DNA from: CAIZQW01 sp942493055
GTDB taxonomy: Bacteria; Verrucomicrobiota; Kiritimatiellia; RFP12; UBA1067
Assembly: GCA_942493055.1 (NCBI GenBank)
Contig: OW818680.1
Location: forward strand, 2,604,001-2,668,000
Length of the DNA stretch: 64,000 nt
Direction of reading: 5' to 3'
Made by a program: the position numbers and the translations under genes. Positions 51,801-58,677 of the stretch are shown here, one piece after another. Below the pieces are notes generated by a model that was given only the letters and a program-made list of their open reading frames with translations, made no database searches and was not told the origin of the DNA. Position 1 is the first letter of the stretch, and each line of letters begins with the position of its first letter.

Positions 51801-52327
51801 AGGACGCCCCCCTCCGGGACCGTCATGAAAACAGCCTCGGGGGTGTTCTCAAAGAGCGAGCGGTACCTGACCTCGCTCTGACGCAGCGCCTCCTCGGCCT
51901 GCTTGCGGGCCGTGATATTTAAATGCGAGATGACCGCACCCGTCACGCCCTTGCCGTCCAGGGGTGTGACGGTCATGAGGAACCAACGCTTCTCCTCCGG
52001 GCTGTGGCAGGCGTATTCCATGGTAAACTGCTGAGCCGCGCCTGAGAGCACGGCTTCGATGCCGGCCAGGGCTTGGCGGGCGTCTCCATCGTTCGCGGCG
52101 GAAGCCCGGCGGCAGACCTCCAGATAATTGGCGCCCTTCTTCACACTGGCGGCGTCTGCGGCCGCATTGCCGCAAGCGAATTCCGCCCAGGCTCGATTGA
52201 CGCTCACGATACATCCGTCCTGATCAAGCACGGCTATATGCGACGGCAATGCCTGTAAGATCTGGCTGTTCAGCTCCTCACAACAGCTGCTTTTCACAGC
52301 GTTTGTTTTTTTTAATGCGCGCGTCAT
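48803..52327 (-). CDS. Soluble multi-PAS/GAF sensor histidine kinase
   Basis: 1174 residues without transmembrane helices. PAS ~20-140 (LPSHIAVLDQDGCIVSVNRA), PAS ~145-265 (FENTPEAVFMTVPEGGVLSA), GAF ~275-440 with several Cys (ACANEPACGLTSCLCGQVIN), PAS ~480-605, PAS ~610-735 and a second GAF ~745-890 containing ICCFPKDVCKLFPRDAVLQN. HisKA His near 933 in CYSVSHDLRAPLRSMDG; HATPase with NLLQNAWKFTS, FVRDNGVGFDM and GSGIGLATVQRVIHRHNG. The Cys-rich GAF segments could bind metal or sense redox, but this is inference. First gene of an operon with the PocR kinase and the Rcp1-type regulator. Confidence 0.9.
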   Translation of the reverse strand: MTRALKKTNAVKSSCCEELNSQILQALPSHIAVLDQDGCIVSVNRAWAEFACGNAAADAASVKKGANYLEVCRRASAANDGDARQALAGIEAVLSGAAQQFTMEYACHSPEEKRWFLMTVTPLDGKGVTGAVISHLNITARKQAEEALRQSEVRYRSLFENTPEAVFMTVPEGGVLSANPAACALFGMTEAEIIHAGRAGLLASDNSNLDAQLAERARTGRVSGVELDFIRKNGQRFPAEVDSVILPGEPKLAFVIVRDITERKRAQSDREITIHFLRLVNASKSTDELLKATLLFTQDHAGCDAVGIRLKQGNDFPYQETLGFSQTFLEAENTLYACANEPACGLTSCLCGQVINGSMRLAGLSLTPHGSFWSNDLESLLKRTPEPSVPLRGMCLEEGFHSLALLPLYDGPFRMGLFQMNAWRKNAFTPDFLSLWENLANHLAVAISKFRVEEELRKQAETLRKTNDELKSASAALQASEQRIQQALRVSHSFTFEWLPATDQVRRSGSCALILKLEGDDTCNDTGEHFFTRVHPDDRARLLKILHALTPDRASYTTEYRVVRSEGDVAVLEETGEAAFDSDGKLERLVGVSTDITARKQAEEQLLEITHRLQALMTAVPVGISYSDDTTCQHITGNPAVLAQFEITQKDNLSASAPAADAPGRKIQFFIDGRPITDAELPLQRAVAENRIIPPLELEVLMPNGRRWFAEASGAPVRDAKGKVMSGIAVTVDITARKQTEEVLRFLGQSHAGVRGEMFFQQLALLLARTLNMDFVCIDRLTEDLLSAQTLAVFNNNQFEDNISYTLRDTPCGDVVGKKICCFPKDVCKLFPRDAVLQNLKAESYLGTTLWSAQGKPIGLIAVIGRQPLKDTRLAESILQLVAVRAAGELERLQAEHALTQLNTELEQRVRSRTAELAATNRELEAFCYSVSHDLRAPLRSMDGFSQALLDDYGQHLDDAGHDFLNRIRTNSQRMARLIDDLLHLSRLTQAQMRHQSVDLTALAQAIIAELRQAEPERVVDVRIAPGLVVMGDTVLLRAALANLLQNAWKFTSLRTDAVIEIGQAVGSQQSAVGSQPNGTEQTRSLETHSASCVPCPASADVFFVRDNGVGFDMQYADKLFTPFQRLHSMTEFPGSGIGLATVQRVIHRHNGRIWFTAAPGQGTTFYFTIGDNA
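49100..49136. repeat. In-frame minisatellite in the ATP-lid region of the soluble kinase
   Basis: CTGACTGCCGACTGCAGACT followed by GCTGACTGCCGACTGCC, read as AVGSQQSAVGSQ in the protein. It is inserted after VIEIGQ and before ADVFFVRDNGVGF and is followed by a non-repetitive Thr/Ser/Cys-rich stretch (about 25 residues). Confidence 0.8.
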
Positions 52328-52436
52328 TTAAGCCCCAATCGCATTTTTCTTACTAATGATAAGGGTAAATTAGCACGTTTCATTTTCCCTTGTCAAGGCG
52401 TGTTTACAGTTTACTGAGATGCCCGTGCAGACGAAT

Positions 52437-52708
52437 CTTTTTTACCGCAAAAACCGCAAGAAGATTGCGTGGCTATCTCATCCGCCTCACCCGTGAATAC
52501 ACGGACGGCGGGATGGATAGCCACGCAGAGTTGAAGAAATGACATATCAGGCATGTGCATAAATACGGTTACTTTCAGCTTTTGATTTGCAGGGTAGCCA
52601 CATCCGCTTTAAACCCTCGCAAATGTTCGCTCCGCCGTCCATGTATCCATGGGTGAGGCGGGCGTGACATTTGCGAAAAATTTGCGGCTTTTGCGTAAAA
52701 AGTATTCA
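52437..52708. mobile_element. MITE-like element, family M copy C (ends lost)
   Basis: Core of family M: TTACCGCAAAAACCGCAAG, then GGCTATCTCATCCGCCTCAC...GATAGCC hairpin, a diverged middle (AAATGACATATCAGGCATG) in place of hairpin 2, and CGCAAATGTTCGCTCCGCC...GTGACATTTGCG. The GTTAAGC/GCTTAAC terminal repeats of copies A and B are not found. It fills most of the 400-bp gap between the kinase and YceI genes; the rest is AT-rich with no feature seen. Confidence 0.65.
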
Positions 52709-52727
52709 AGTAATAGCAAAACAGTCC

Positions 52728-53363
52728 TTATTTTTGAGGCGCATGTCCTGACAGAGGAACACGAGTGGGGCGGGGCGGCTTTTGCAAGACAGCCTCAATG
52801 TTGATTGTCACCTCCACTTTGTTTCCGATGGGGCCCTGTGCCGCTGTGATGCCATAATCCCGGCGGTCCAGCACGGTCGAGAGTTCCCAGCCCGAGACCG
52901 TTGTCTTCTCCTGCATGCCGGGGCCGAAACCGAGGGACCTGACCTTGAGCGAGACCTCCTTTGTCACCGCACGGATCGTGAGGTCGCCCGTGACAACAAA
53001 GGTGTCGGCCTCCTCCGTGCTCTTCTTCCAGCTTTTGCTCGTAAAGGTCATGGTCGGATACTTCGCCGCATCAAAGAATTTGTCCGAGCGCAAATGCTCG
53101 TCGCGCAGGGGCGCCGAAGTCGTGATGCTGGCCACGTCGATGACGCTCTCCGCTTTGCTGTTCTCGAGATTGTCACGGTCCACACTGAATGAGCCCTTGA
53201 CCTTGCTGAAAAAGCCCGGCACTTTTGTAAAAATATGCCGGACGCTAAACCCGACCCACGAGTGGTCCGGGTCGATGGTGTATACTTCGACAGCGGCGCG
53301 GGCGGATAACGCGGTGCAGAGGGCCAGCCCGGCCACGAGGTGAGTGATCGCATGTTGCTTCAT
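52728..53363 (-). CDS. YceI-family exported lipid-binding protein
   Basis: 211 residues from the ATG at 53363 after AGGAGAATGGAAA. Signal peptide MKQHAITHLVAGLALCTALS with ARA-AVE cleavage. The mature protein has the lipocalin-like YceI sequence: YTIDPDHSWVGFSVRHIFTK, SKVKGSFSVDRDNLENSKA, HLRSDKFFDAAKYPTMTFTS, ITGDL-like VVTGDLTIRAVTKEVSLKV and WELSTVLDRRDYGI. Members bind isoprenoid quinones or other amphiphiles in the periplasm and are often induced by stress. It is separated from bacterioferritin by family M copy D. Confidence 0.92.
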   Translation of the reverse strand: MKQHAITHLVAGLALCTALSARAAVEVYTIDPDHSWVGFSVRHIFTKVPGFFSKVKGSFSVDRDNLENSKAESVIDVASITTSAPLRDEHLRSDKFFDAAKYPTMTFTSKSWKKSTEEADTFVVTGDLTIRAVTKEVSLKVRSLGFGPGMQEKTTVSGWELSTVLDRRDYGITAAQGPIGNKVEVTINIEAVLQKPPRPTRVPLSGHAPQK

Positions 53364-53387
53364 TTTCCATTCTCCTGATTTAATCAT

Positions 53388-53570
53388 TTTAACGCAAAAA
53401 CCGCTAAAGATTGTACGGCTATCTCATCCGCCTCACCCGTGAATCCTCCTTCGCTAAAGCTACGGCGGACAGGTACACGGACGGCGGAATGGATAGCCGC
53501 ACAGATAAGAATTAACTTCATATCCATCAGCGAAAAAGTATTTCCTTCTTCGCTTAACACCTATGGGGCT
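53388..53570. mobile_element. MITE-like element, family M copy D (half element)
   Basis: Has the AACGCAAAAACCGC start, the GGCTATCTCATCCGCCTCAC...GATAGCC hairpin with an inserted TCCTTCGCTAAAGCTACGGC segment, and the right terminal repeat CTTCGCTTAACACCTATGGGG-like end at 53549-53568. The third hairpin is missing. Its right end abuts the bacterioferritin stop codon at 53569, as copy B abuts a stop codon. Confidence 0.65.
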
Positions 53571-54039
53571 AATCGCCAACCTGGGTCACCAAAAAGAGCT
53601 GAAGCCCCATCTGTTTGACCTGGTCAATCTTCTCTTCGATCTGGTTCACATGGCTGTCCTCCTCCTTGAGGATAGCCTCCAGTATCTCTTTCGTGGCGTT
53701 GTCTCCCTCCTCGGTCGCAGTCTTGATGGCCGCATTGTAATTCTTGACGGCTATCATCTCCGCGACCAAGTCATGCATGAACTGCTTCGGGATGTCGGAG
53801 CCAATCCGGATGGGGTTCAGTTTGCTGACAATCGGAATCCCTTCCAGAAAGAGGATCCGCTCAATCAGCTTTTCGGCGTGCTTCATCTCGGTGATGGCAC
53901 GGCCGCCGACCAGCTTCTTGAGCTTTCCGTAACCCCAGTTCTCCGCCATCTCTCCATGCACCACATACTGGTTGATCGCTGTCAGTTCATCTGCCAGCAA
54001 ATCGTTTAAAACCGCGAGTACTTTTTCATTCCCTTTCAT
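53569..54039 (-). CDS. bfr: Bacterioferritin
   Basis: 156 residues; haem-containing iron-storage ferritin forming a 24-mer in the cytoplasm. The diiron ligands occupy exactly the family positions: Glu18, Glu51, His54, Glu94, Glu127 and His130. The haem-ligating Met52 is present in EMKHAEKLIE. Stores iron and consumes peroxide or oxygen while oxidising Fe(II), which limits Fenton chemistry. It is 49 bp downstream of Fe-SOD and likely in the ferredoxin-SOD-bacterioferritin operon driven by regulon promoter 7. Confidence 0.95.
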   Translation of the reverse strand: MKGNEKVLAVLNDLLADELTAINQYVVHGEMAENWGYGKLKKLVGGRAITEMKHAEKLIERILFLEGIPIVSKLNPIRIGSDIPKQFMHDLVAEMIAVKNYNAAIKTATEEGDNATKEILEAILKEEDSHVNQIEEKIDQVKQMGLQLFLVTQVGD

Positions 54040-54088
54040 AATCCCTCTGCCCTTTCCTTGATGTTCAGGCCCGCATGCGGGCCGGGTG

Positions 54089-54724
54089 TTAGTTCAATCT
54101 CGACGCAGCGAATTCCCAGTTCGCCAGGTTATCGAGAAACGCTGTCAGATAATCTTTGCGGCGGTTCTGGTAGTCGAGGTAGTAGGCATGTTCCCACACG
54201 TCACACGTCAGCAGCGCGTTCCGGCCGTACGCCTCCGGGGTGTCCGCGTTAGATGTCTTGATGATCCTCACGGTCTCGTTGTCTTGGATCAACCAGACCC
54301 ACCCGCTGCCGAACTGCCCGATACCCGCAGTCACGAAAGCGTTTTTGAAGGCCTCGAAGGTGCCGAAGGCTTCGAGGATCATATCCAAGAGCCGCCCGGT
54401 GGGCTGTCCGCCGCCTTTCGCCTTCATACTGTTCCAATAAAAGGTGTGATTCCAGACTTGAGCCGCGTTGTTGAAGATCACGACCGTGTCAACCATGCTC
54501 ACGGTTTTACGGAGTATCTCCTCCAGCGGGGCGCCCGCATAAGGGGTTCCCACGATCAACTTGTTCAGGTTGTCAACATACCCCTGATGATGCTTGCCAT
54601 AGTGGAAGCCCATCGTGTTGGCAGACACGAAAGGCTCCAGCGCTTCCATTCCGTAAGGAAGTTTCGGCAACTGGAACATCGTAGCTGGCGCAGCGGCCGA
54701 CTCATCAACATGTAATAGATTCAT
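54089..54724 (-). CDS. sodB: Superoxide dismutase, iron type
   Basis: 211 residues; converts superoxide to peroxide and oxygen. Start ATG 54724 follows TAGGAGAATACA. Metal ligands and landmarks: His41 in GFHYGKHHQGYV, His in NNAAQVWNHTFYW, and Asp/His in DVWEHAYYLDYQNRR. The Gln in NNAAQVWNH is the Fe-type second-sphere residue (Mn enzymes place Gln elsewhere), and FGSGWVWL is also typical. About 13 extra residues precede the usual start (FQLPKLPYG); no clear signal peptide. Lies between ferredoxin and bacterioferritin. Confidence 0.95.
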   Translation of the reverse strand: MNLLHVDESAAAPATMFQLPKLPYGMEALEPFVSANTMGFHYGKHHQGYVDNLNKLIVGTPYAGAPLEEILRKTVSMVDTVVIFNNAAQVWNHTFYWNSMKAKGGGQPTGRLLDMILEAFGTFEAFKNAFVTAGIGQFGSGWVWLIQDNETVRIIKTSNADTPEAYGRNALLTCDVWEHAYYLDYQNRRKDYLTAFLDNLANWEFAASRLN

Positions 54725-54733
54725 TGTATTCTC

Positions 54734-54922
54734 CTACTCCGCGATGGTTATCGCAAATACCGGACATTGTTCTTTGGCATCACGGCAGTCCGCTTCCGCA
54801 CGTGGTGTCGTTGGTTCTCTTATGACGACGGCTTTGTCGCCCTCCATCTTGAAAACATCAGGGCAGATCTCTGTACAGAGACCGCACCCCACACAAAGAT
54901 TTGCATCAATCGTTACTTTCAT
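54734..54922 (-). CDS. Single-cluster 4Fe-4S ferredoxin
   Basis: 62 residues. Cluster Cys are 10, 13, 16 and 53 (CVGCGLC near the start, CPVFAI near the end). Cys20 and Cys46 are the extra pair that usually forms a disulfide or replaces the second cluster. The fold and length match small monocluster ferredoxins of anaerobes. Low-potential electron carrier in the cytoplasm; here it could feed rubrerythrin or SOD-linked peroxide reduction. First gene of the operon, 9 bp before Fe-SOD. Confidence 0.92.
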   Translation of the reverse strand: MKVTIDANLCVGCGLCTEICPDVFKMEGDKAVVIREPTTPRAEADCRDAKEQCPVFAITIAE

Positions 54923-54985
54923 AATATGCTCCCATTTGAATTACTTCGCTCTTGTGGCTACCTACCCCAAGCGTTGACATCTGAA

Positions 54986-55031
54986 AGATTAACACGCCTG
55001 CGCGCTCGTCCGATATGGGGAATATCGCCCA
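54986..55031 (-). promoter_or_regulatory. Regulon promoter 7 (ferredoxin-SOD-bacterioferritin)
   Basis: In gene sense: box TGGGCGATATTCCCCATA (55031-55014), 22 bp, then TAATCT (54991-54986), 63 bp before the ATG at 54922. The CCCCATA arm is intact; the other arm is TGGGC. It lies 20 bp after the stop of the MDR oxidoreductase gene. Confidence 0.6.
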
Positions 55032-55051
55032 TGCCTCAAAGCAGGGCACAG

Positions 55052-55888
55052 TTATGCACTGTCACGCTCCCAGTGTTGCTCCTGATCAGGAGCGCGGACA
55101 GCCTCCTGGGATTGTGATAGAAAATAGATCGGCAGCGGTGGCCTCCTGCCATGGTCGCGCACACCCGGGGTTGTCTCGGCGACAATCGAGCCGACCATGC
55201 AGACGCCCAAGGCGGCTTCAAGCGATGCGTCGTGTGTGTCTTCGTTGAGCGGCGGCAAGTTATCGAGCTGTCCGAGGATTGATCCGGCTTTGTAGTCGAA
55301 AGCAATGTCGAAGCCGCAATCTTCGCGTAAAAACGACAGCATGTCGCGCGACCCGGCAGACCCGATGATGCGGCACCCGTCCAACTTCGCTAATTGACTG
55401 GCCACACTCCCCTCTACGCTGGCTTGGCCTGAGACGAGAAGGGCGCCGCCAGGCTTGACATGGACGAGGTAGGAACTGGCCCACGAACAGATGTGTTGCA
55501 GACCGAAATGATCCAGATAAACAGAGAGCGGGTGACGGGCGCTTGTGACTTGTCGAACCGTGTTCGCAGGTGCCACGAACCACTCGCGCCAGCCGAAATT
55601 GGAGATCACAATGTCGCCGGGCGCATACGCCTCGGCGCGCGATTGGATGACCGTGCCCACTGCCCCGCCTTCCATGGGCTTGCCTAACTCGAAAGCCGGA
55701 AGAGAGGACTTCCCACCGCGCATCCGGCAAAACATGCAGGGATCAACAGAGAGATAGGAGTTGCGGACGAGGAGATCGCCTTCTCCCAGCGGAGGCAACT
55801 CAACGGTGGCCAACTCGAAATTTTCCTCAGAAGGACGTTCTTGCGGGCGGGAACGTAAACGGATTTCTCGACTCGTGATTGTCTGCAT
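55052..55888 (-). CDS. MDR-family NADP-dependent oxidoreductase, C-terminally shortened
   Basis: 278 residues from ATG 55888 (GGAGAGCCGT in front; an ATG at 55900 is the alternative). The N-terminal two thirds follow the YncB/CurA-like group: ELPPLGEGDLLVRNSYLSVD, ELGKPMEGGAVGTVIQSRA, AYAPGDIVISNFGWREWF, and the coenzyme-binding GGALLVSGQASVEGSVASQL. Normal members are ~330-345 residues with a C-terminal catalytic return. Here the sequence after FDIAFDYKAGSILGQLDNL becomes atypical and ends in a polar RDHGRRPPLPIYFLSQSQEA tail. This could be a frameshift or deletion and the protein may be inactive. It has regulon promoter 8. Confidence 0.7.
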   Translation of the reverse strand: MQTITSREIRLRSRPQERPSEENFELATVELPPLGEGDLLVRNSYLSVDPCMFCRMRGGKSSLPAFELGKPMEGGAVGTVIQSRAEAYAPGDIVISNFGWREWFVAPANTVRQVTSARHPLSVYLDHFGLQHICSWASSYLVHVKPGGALLVSGQASVEGSVASQLAKLDGCRIIGSAGSRDMLSFLREDCGFDIAFDYKAGSILGQLDNLPPLNEDTHDASLEAALGVCMVGSIVAETTPGVRDHGRRPPLPIYFLSQSQEAVRAPDQEQHWERDSA

Positions 55889-55958
55889 ACGGCTCTCCAT
55901 GCTGGGTGTCTATGATAATGCCTCGTGAAAATGAAGTTTCCTGTTTTTCATGGGGCAC

Positions 55959-56003
55959 AGCCTACACGAGGTGCGCCTGTTTCGCCATAGGGAGTAATCC
56001 TAC
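55959..56003 (-). promoter_or_regulatory. Regulon promoter 8 (MDR oxidoreductase), in the divergent region with the NarL-type regulator
   Basis: In gene sense: box GTAGGATTACTCCCTATG (56003-55986), 21 bp, then TAGGCT (55964-55959), about 70 bp before the ATG at 55888. The box is 80 bp upstream of the plus-strand regulator start (56083) and might serve both genes. For the plus gene, TATAAA at 56048-56053 is the best -10 candidate. Confidence 0.6.
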
Positions 56004-56082
56004 CGACTGAAAATAAATATGCAATTGTGGCCGGGAGGGGTTTGTGCTATAAATTGATATATCTTGAATGAAAGAAGGTGAT

Positions 56083-56745
56083 ATGAAAAAAATAACTGTC
56101 TTGTTAGCGGATGATCACAGTGTAGTACGTGAAGGCCTTCAGGCGCTTTTACAGGCGGAAAACGACATCACGGTCGTCGGCCAAGCTGAGAACGGTGTCG
56201 AAGCCGTTGAGAAGGCTTGCCGCTTGCGGCCTGACGTGGTGGTCATGGACATCGCGATGCCGTTACTGAACGGTATGGAGGCAACCCGGCAAATACGGGA
56301 GAAGATCCCTGGAACGCGGCTTCTGATTCTGTCAGCCTACAGCAACCCCAACTGTATTGAGCAGGTGCTGGCACAGGGCGCGACAGGGTATCTGATTAAG
56401 AAATCATCCATTCATATTCTCGCTCAGGCGATCCGACAGGTTCACAAGGGGTGTCGCTTTTTCGACCCCTCCATTGATGCCTCGTCGTTCCCGGACCCTT
56501 CGAAAAAGAAGGTGAAAGATCTTCAGCATGACACGCGCGGTGCGGCCTTGTCAAAGCGCGAGACCGAGGTTCTCATATTGATGGTGCAGGGACTTCTTAA
56601 CAAGCAGATCGCTGCGGAACTTGGCATCAGTGCCAAAACATCTGAGAAGCACCGCTACAGCCTCATGGAAAAACTGAACATCCATGACACCGCCGGGCTG
56701 ACGCAATATGCCATCGCGGCAGGGCTGACGGAAAACCCTGCCTAG
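56083..56745 (+). CDS. NarL/FixJ-family response regulator
   Basis: 220 residues from the ATG at 56083, preceded by GAAGGTGAT; an upstream ATG at 56068 is the alternative. REC domain residues 1-120 with acidic residues DD (10-11), phosphoacceptor Asp 56 in VVVMDIAMPLLNG, LSAYSNPNC and LIKKSS. LuxR-type HTH at residues ~153-213: LSKRETEVLILMVQGLLNKQ, IAAELGISAKTSEKHRYSLM and EKLNIHDTAGLTQY. No cognate kinase gene is adjacent; the orphan kinases at 39699-52327 are candidates. NarL-type proteins bind short inverted repeats, compatible with the shared box, and one box lies in its own divergent promoter region. It converges with the ABC gene, the stop codons overlapping in a CTAG palindrome. Confidence 0.93.
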   Translation: MKKITVLLADDHSVVREGLQALLQAENDITVVGQAENGVEAVEKACRLRPDVVVMDIAMPLLNGMEATRQIREKIPGTRLLILSAYSNPNCIEQVLAQGATGYLIKKSSIHILAQAIRQVHKGCRFFDPSIDASSFPDPSKKKVKDLQHDTRGAALSKRETEVLILMVQGLLNKQIAAELGISAKTSEKHRYSLMEKLNIHDTAGLTQYAIAAGLTENPA

Positions 56746-57419
56746 GTTCCTGCCACGCGGCCATCCTCGAGCGTGATGACGCGATCACATTGCTCCGCTA
56801 ATGCCAGGTTGTGCGTCGTCAGAACGAGCGACAGCCCCTGCTCGCGCACAGCCTTGAGAAACAACGCGAAGACCGCCTCGCCCGTCTGCCGGTCGAGGTT
56901 GCCCGTCGGTTCATCAGCGATCAGCACGCGCGGCTGGACAATCAACGCCCGGCCAATCGCCACGCGCTGCATCTGCCCGCCGGAGAGTTCTCTCGGCAGA
57001 TGGCTGGCGCGGTCGGAAAGTCCCACCGACTCCAGCACGCGGCCAAGTTCTTCAGGTTCGGGCTTGCGTCCCAGAAACAGCAGCGGCAACGCCACGTTCT
57101 CCGCCACGGTCAATGTCGGGATAAGATGGAACTGCTGAAACACATAGCCGATCGTGCCACGGCGGATGGAGACCAATTCGCGTTCGGAAAGCCCGTCTAC
57201 GCGCCGACCGTCGATCTCCAATGTGCCAGCCGTGGGCGCGTCAAGCGCTGACAGTAAATTGATCAGCGTGGTCTTGCCAGAGCCCGAGGGCCCCAGCACG
57301 CAGACCGCCTCGCCGGCACGGACATCAATGTCCACGCCGTCCAGCGCCTTCACCGTCTCGCAGCCGCGCTGGTAATGGCGACAGAGTCCGCGTCCGGAAA
57401 TAATTGTTTTTCCATTCAT
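56742..57419 (-). CDS. ABC transporter ATP-binding protein, LolD/MacB type
   Basis: 225 residues from the ATG at 57419 behind AGGGGATTTCTA; an in-frame ATG at 57437 overlaps the permease gene. Walker A GPSGSGKTT, Q-loop FQQFHLIPTLTV, signature LSGGQMQRVAIGRAL, Walker B VLIADEPTGNLD and switch His in LTTHNLAL. Together with the adjacent MacB/FtsX permease it forms a mechanotransmission-type exporter or lipoprotein-release complex. Convergent with the NarL-type regulator, sharing the CTAG at 56742-56745. Confidence 0.92.
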   Translation of the reverse strand: MNGKTIISGRGLCRHYQRGCETVKALDGVDIDVRAGEAVCVLGPSGSGKTTLINLLSALDAPTAGTLEIDGRRVDGLSERELVSIRRGTIGYVFQQFHLIPTLTVAENVALPLLFLGRKPEPEELGRVLESVGLSDRASHLPRELSGGQMQRVAIGRALIVQPRVLIADEPTGNLDRQTGEAVFALFLKAVREQGLSLVLTTHNLALAEQCDRVITLEDGRVAGT

Positions 57420-57429
57420 TAGAAATCCC

Positions 57430-58677
57430 CTATTCATTCGTGCGAATAGCTTCGACTGGATGCAATCCGGCAGCCCGCCGCGCCGGCCAGATGCCAGCCA
57501 GCAGACCCAACACGACCGAGCCCAGCACGGCCGCGCCGACCAAGCCAGGTGTCATGTGAACAAGGCTGCGCGTCACACCGATGTTCAGCAAATGGCGCAA
57601 TGCAGTATCGGTCGCGCCTGCAGCGGCCACGGCCAGCAGACTGCCCGACACGGACCCGAGGAGACAGATGAGCAGCGTCTCCGTCCAGATCAATCTGAAT
57701 ATTTGGAAACGCGACGCGCCGACAGCCTTCATGATCCCGATCTCGCCGATGCGTTCGTAGACGCTCATCAGAATCGCATTGATCACGCCGATCACCGCCA
57801 CGATGACCGCGATCACCGCCACCGCCGCCACCATGGTCTGCGCCGTGCCGACCAGCGAGACCAGCGCGCCCTTGACCTGCTCCAGACTGACGACCTGCAC
57901 CTCCGGTATACTCATCCACCGGCCTTCAAATTCGCGCATCCGGATGCCGTTGAATTCGCGGAGCTTGATCCCAATAATCGTGAGCTGATTTTCGCGTCCG
58001 AACATCATCTGCGCCGTGTGAATCGGAAGGAAGACGGTGCCGTCATCCTGCGAACCGTTGCGTTCCAGCACGCCGACCACTGTAAAGGCATGCATCACCG
58101 GCTCGGTCTTTCCGTTCGGTGTGATCGACGCATAGAACGTGTCACCCACTTTGCGTTGCTCGTATTCCGCCGCCTCGAATCCCATGACCACTTCATTCGT
58201 TGCAGCCGGCGTGAACCAGCGTCCGCCCTCGTAGCCCGTGCCGCGCTTGAAAGCCAGCCACGGCTTCATCGTGCGAAACGAAGCGACCTCCACGCCCGAG
58301 AGGATTGTGAACGAACTGGCTGTCGGCGTGTCGCTGATCGACGAGCCCTGCTTTTCGGCGATACCGATGAAGATGGGCGTGATCGCCTCGATATCAGGAT
58401 CGTTTCTGATCTTGGTATGCGCGTCCTCCGGCAGATAGAGCAGTCCTGTGCCGCCCTTGAGCATCATGGTCGCGGCTTCATACGGGCACCCCTTGGCCAT
58501 GACCATCACCTGGAAGCCAAGCTGCTCGATGCTCCCGGAAATCGCCCGCTTGTAACCGAGGTTGAAGCCGCCCAGGCTCACGGCCACAGCAACCGCCAGC
58601 GCGACTCCGCCGGCGGTCAGCAGCGTGCGCACCGGACGTCGCGTCAGATTTTTCCACGCGAAGGCGGTGAAGGTCAT
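57430..58677 (-). CDS. ABC transporter permease, MacB/FtsX family
   Basis: 415 residues. One N-terminal transmembrane helix (LLTAGGVALAVAVAVSLGGF), a large periplasmic MacB-like domain (residues ~40-265, with the VVGVLERNGSQDDGTVFLPI segment) and three C-terminal helices (VAAVAVIAVIVAVIGVINAI, LIWTETLLICLLGSVSGSLL, GAAVLGSVVLGLLAGIWPAR), ending in the RAAGLHPVEAIRTNE typical of the family. The ATG overlaps the stop of the lipoprotein gene by 4 bp. Together with the LolD-like ATPase it moves lipoproteins, peptides or another substrate from the inner membrane. Confidence 0.9.
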   Translation of the reverse strand: MTFTAFAWKNLTRRPVRTLLTAGGVALAVAVAVSLGGFNLGYKRAISGSIEQLGFQVMVMAKGCPYEAATMMLKGGTGLLYLPEDAHTKIRNDPDIEAITPIFIGIAEKQGSSISDTPTASSFTILSGVEVASFRTMKPWLAFKRGTGYEGGRWFTPAATNEVVMGFEAAEYEQRKVGDTFYASITPNGKTEPVMHAFTVVGVLERNGSQDDGTVFLPIHTAQMMFGRENQLTIIGIKLREFNGIRMREFEGRWMSIPEVQVVSLEQVKGALVSLVGTAQTMVAAVAVIAVIVAVIGVINAILMSVYERIGEIGIMKAVGASRFQIFRLIWTETLLICLLGSVSGSLLAVAAAGATDTALRHLLNIGVTRSLVHMTPGLVGAAVLGSVVLGLLAGIWPARRAAGLHPVEAIRTNE

